From Alphaproteobacteria bacterium (GTDB taxonomy: Bacteria > Pseudomonadota > Alphaproteobacteria > UBA9655), in contig JAGONT010000005.1 in assembly GCA_017992885.1 (NCBI GenBank), positions 43,034 to 107,033 on the forward strand: a DNA stretch of 64,000 bases, in the 5' to 3' direction. This document shows positions 63,083 to 64,000 of this stretch, one piece after another. Numbering within the stretch: position 1 is the first letter of the stretch; every line of letters starts with the position of its first letter. A program made the translations under genes and the position numbers. A model generated the notes under the pieces. The model had not been told where the DNA came from. It did not search any database and was given only the letters and a program-made list of their open reading frames with translations.

Positions 63083-63767
63083 ATGTTAAAGGCTATTAAA
63101 TGGAACATTGGAATGGTAGTTTCTTTACTTTATTTAGATCCAGCATTTTGCTATAATCCGCAACTGCTTGATTCTCATGCTGACTCCTTCAATGAGTATA
63201 TATGGACTAAAAACCCCATTTCCATTAAACAAATTCAAGATAACTTAGACTTTTTAGATGACGAGACAGACGAATCTTATATTCGACAATATACAAGTAA
63301 AAGCGTTTTTATTCAGTATGAGTCCAAAGTCGATAGCGCATCAAATGAAGGAATCAAGAATTTTTTTCATAATTGCAAAAAGATTTATGAAGCCAATGAG
63401 GAAATAGATCCTGCGACTCAAGCTTCTGTTCAGATGATATTTGAAAGAGTTTTTCAGAAATATGAAAAGCATTCAGACTTGCTAGCTTCAACAAGCCATT
63501 TATTACCAATCATTGCACAAGCAGATGATGAATCTAAAAAAGGCTCTGGGCAAAATTAAAAGACCAGCACTCACACCACAAGGCTTATTTGATGATTTAC
63601 CATCAGAATATCAGAAAAAAGTTATTATAATAATTAATAGTATTGCAACCAATTTTTTTCCTGAAGTTCATCAAGGAAAGTTATCTTTAGAAGAATTATC
63701 TTCAAAATGTGGTGCGCCCTTAAAAGAGTTAGAAACGACCTATAATGAGTATCTCCACTCAAAATAA
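63083..63767 (+). pseudogene. Secreted protein of unknown family, frameshifted at an A6 run
   Basis: The first frame (63083-63559) has a signal peptide (WNIGMVVSLLYLDPAFC) and ~130 residues without a known domain. Near CTAAAAAAGG (63535-63544) the frame shifts, and the +1 frame stays open to 63767 (GKIKRPALTPQGLFDDLPSE ... LEETTYNEYL-type end). Joining them gives about 228 residues. It could be one gene disabled by a homopolymer indel, or two overlapping genes; the length and composition favour one gene. Confidence 0.55.
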
Positions 63768-64000
63768 CTGGGAAATTTTTTAAGAGCTGTGAGCCTATCT
63801 ACTAAGATGCTAATATTTTGGGTAGTCCCGATTTTTTATTAAAAGCCACGGCTCGTTACTCCTTTAAGCTTCATAACCTCAGTTTTGGATAAGGAGATTT
63901 GAAAATTTAATGTTCGGCTTGTTTTCTCTGAGCTGATAGGCAACGAGGCAAGAAAGGATATTAACGCAGCAGTTCGTAGGAGATCTATGTCGAGTATGTG
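63768..64000. other. Right edge, nothing recognised
   Basis: No gene, RNA or repeat identified in the last ~230 bp; a gene could begin near the end and continue outside the window. Confidence 0.3.

Noticed and set aside
1..64000. CRISPR arrays
   Set aside because: No regularly spaced direct repeats of 24-40 bp were seen anywhere in the window.
1..64000. Complete rRNA or tRNA genes
   Set aside because: Only the 50-bp tRNA-Arg 3' fragment at 40100-40149 was found; no full cloverleaf or rRNA block was recognised by eye.

Overview
The window looks like a chromosome segment of a host-associated alphaproteobacterium, most likely a Holosporales/Paracaedibacter-type intracellular symbiont of protists. 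This is inferred from the low-GC, gene-fragment-rich sequence, the many secreted proteins with eukaryote-like or effector-like features (TPR, Fic, phospholipase-D, ubiquitin-binding-like motifs, WG repeats), an ELM1-like protein, and decaying mobile elements. The taxonomic call comes from style and gene content, not from a marker gene.

Positions 1-20.6 kb hold an accessory 'detoxification/resistance-like' region. It contains at least five GNAT acetyltransferases (one AAC(6')-like), two aminoglycoside-phosphotransferase-type kinases, two NUDIX hydrolases, an ABC exporter, two MFS transporters, a MerR/TipAS-type regulator, a P-loop kinase-GNAT fusion, an AlaX-type editing protein and an M24 peptidase. 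It is littered with broken copies of the same genes: an alaX remnant at 387-706, an aac(6') tail at 16532-16624, an APH head at 19743-19868, a GNAT head at 6493-6573, two GNAT halves at 12422-14293, and a GNAT/FosA-like chimera at 2109-2426. The region has clearly been shuffled by recombination between duplicated modules.

Positions 20.6-27.9 kb are a tandem duplication. Each unit has about 320 bp of conserved leader, a large protein (895 and 1023 aa) with a signal peptide, a variable acidic disordered region and a conserved multi-TM C-terminal half, a hairpin terminator, and a small opposing secreted-protein gene (broken in unit 1, intact in unit 2). From 28 to 40 kb lie an MHS-type transporter with a LysR regulator, a DnaA-N-like small protein, several secreted proteins, a decayed apbE, an ELM1-like protein and a frameshifted DUF3570 beta-barrel gene.

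At 40100-40149 there is a 50-bp 3' fragment of tRNA-Arg(ACG) facing a frameshifted tyrosine integrase. This is the left end of an integrated island that should run rightward. Inside it are a Fic protein, a secreted double-HKD phospholipase-D-like protein, and a tightly overlapping eleven-gene operon at 45569-58448: SDR epimerase, GT4, radical SAM/SPASM, WG-repeat-methyltransferase, two PhyH-type dioxygenases, two threonine-aldolase-like PLP enzymes, an ABC exporter, galU and ugd. This operon is the best candidate for an undescribed system: a biosynthesis-and-export pathway for a modified glycan or a glycosylated amino-acid/peptide-like metabolite. The right end has a frameshifted IS4-type transposase, a group II intron 3' relic, and two secreted-protein genes each carrying a single disabling lesion.
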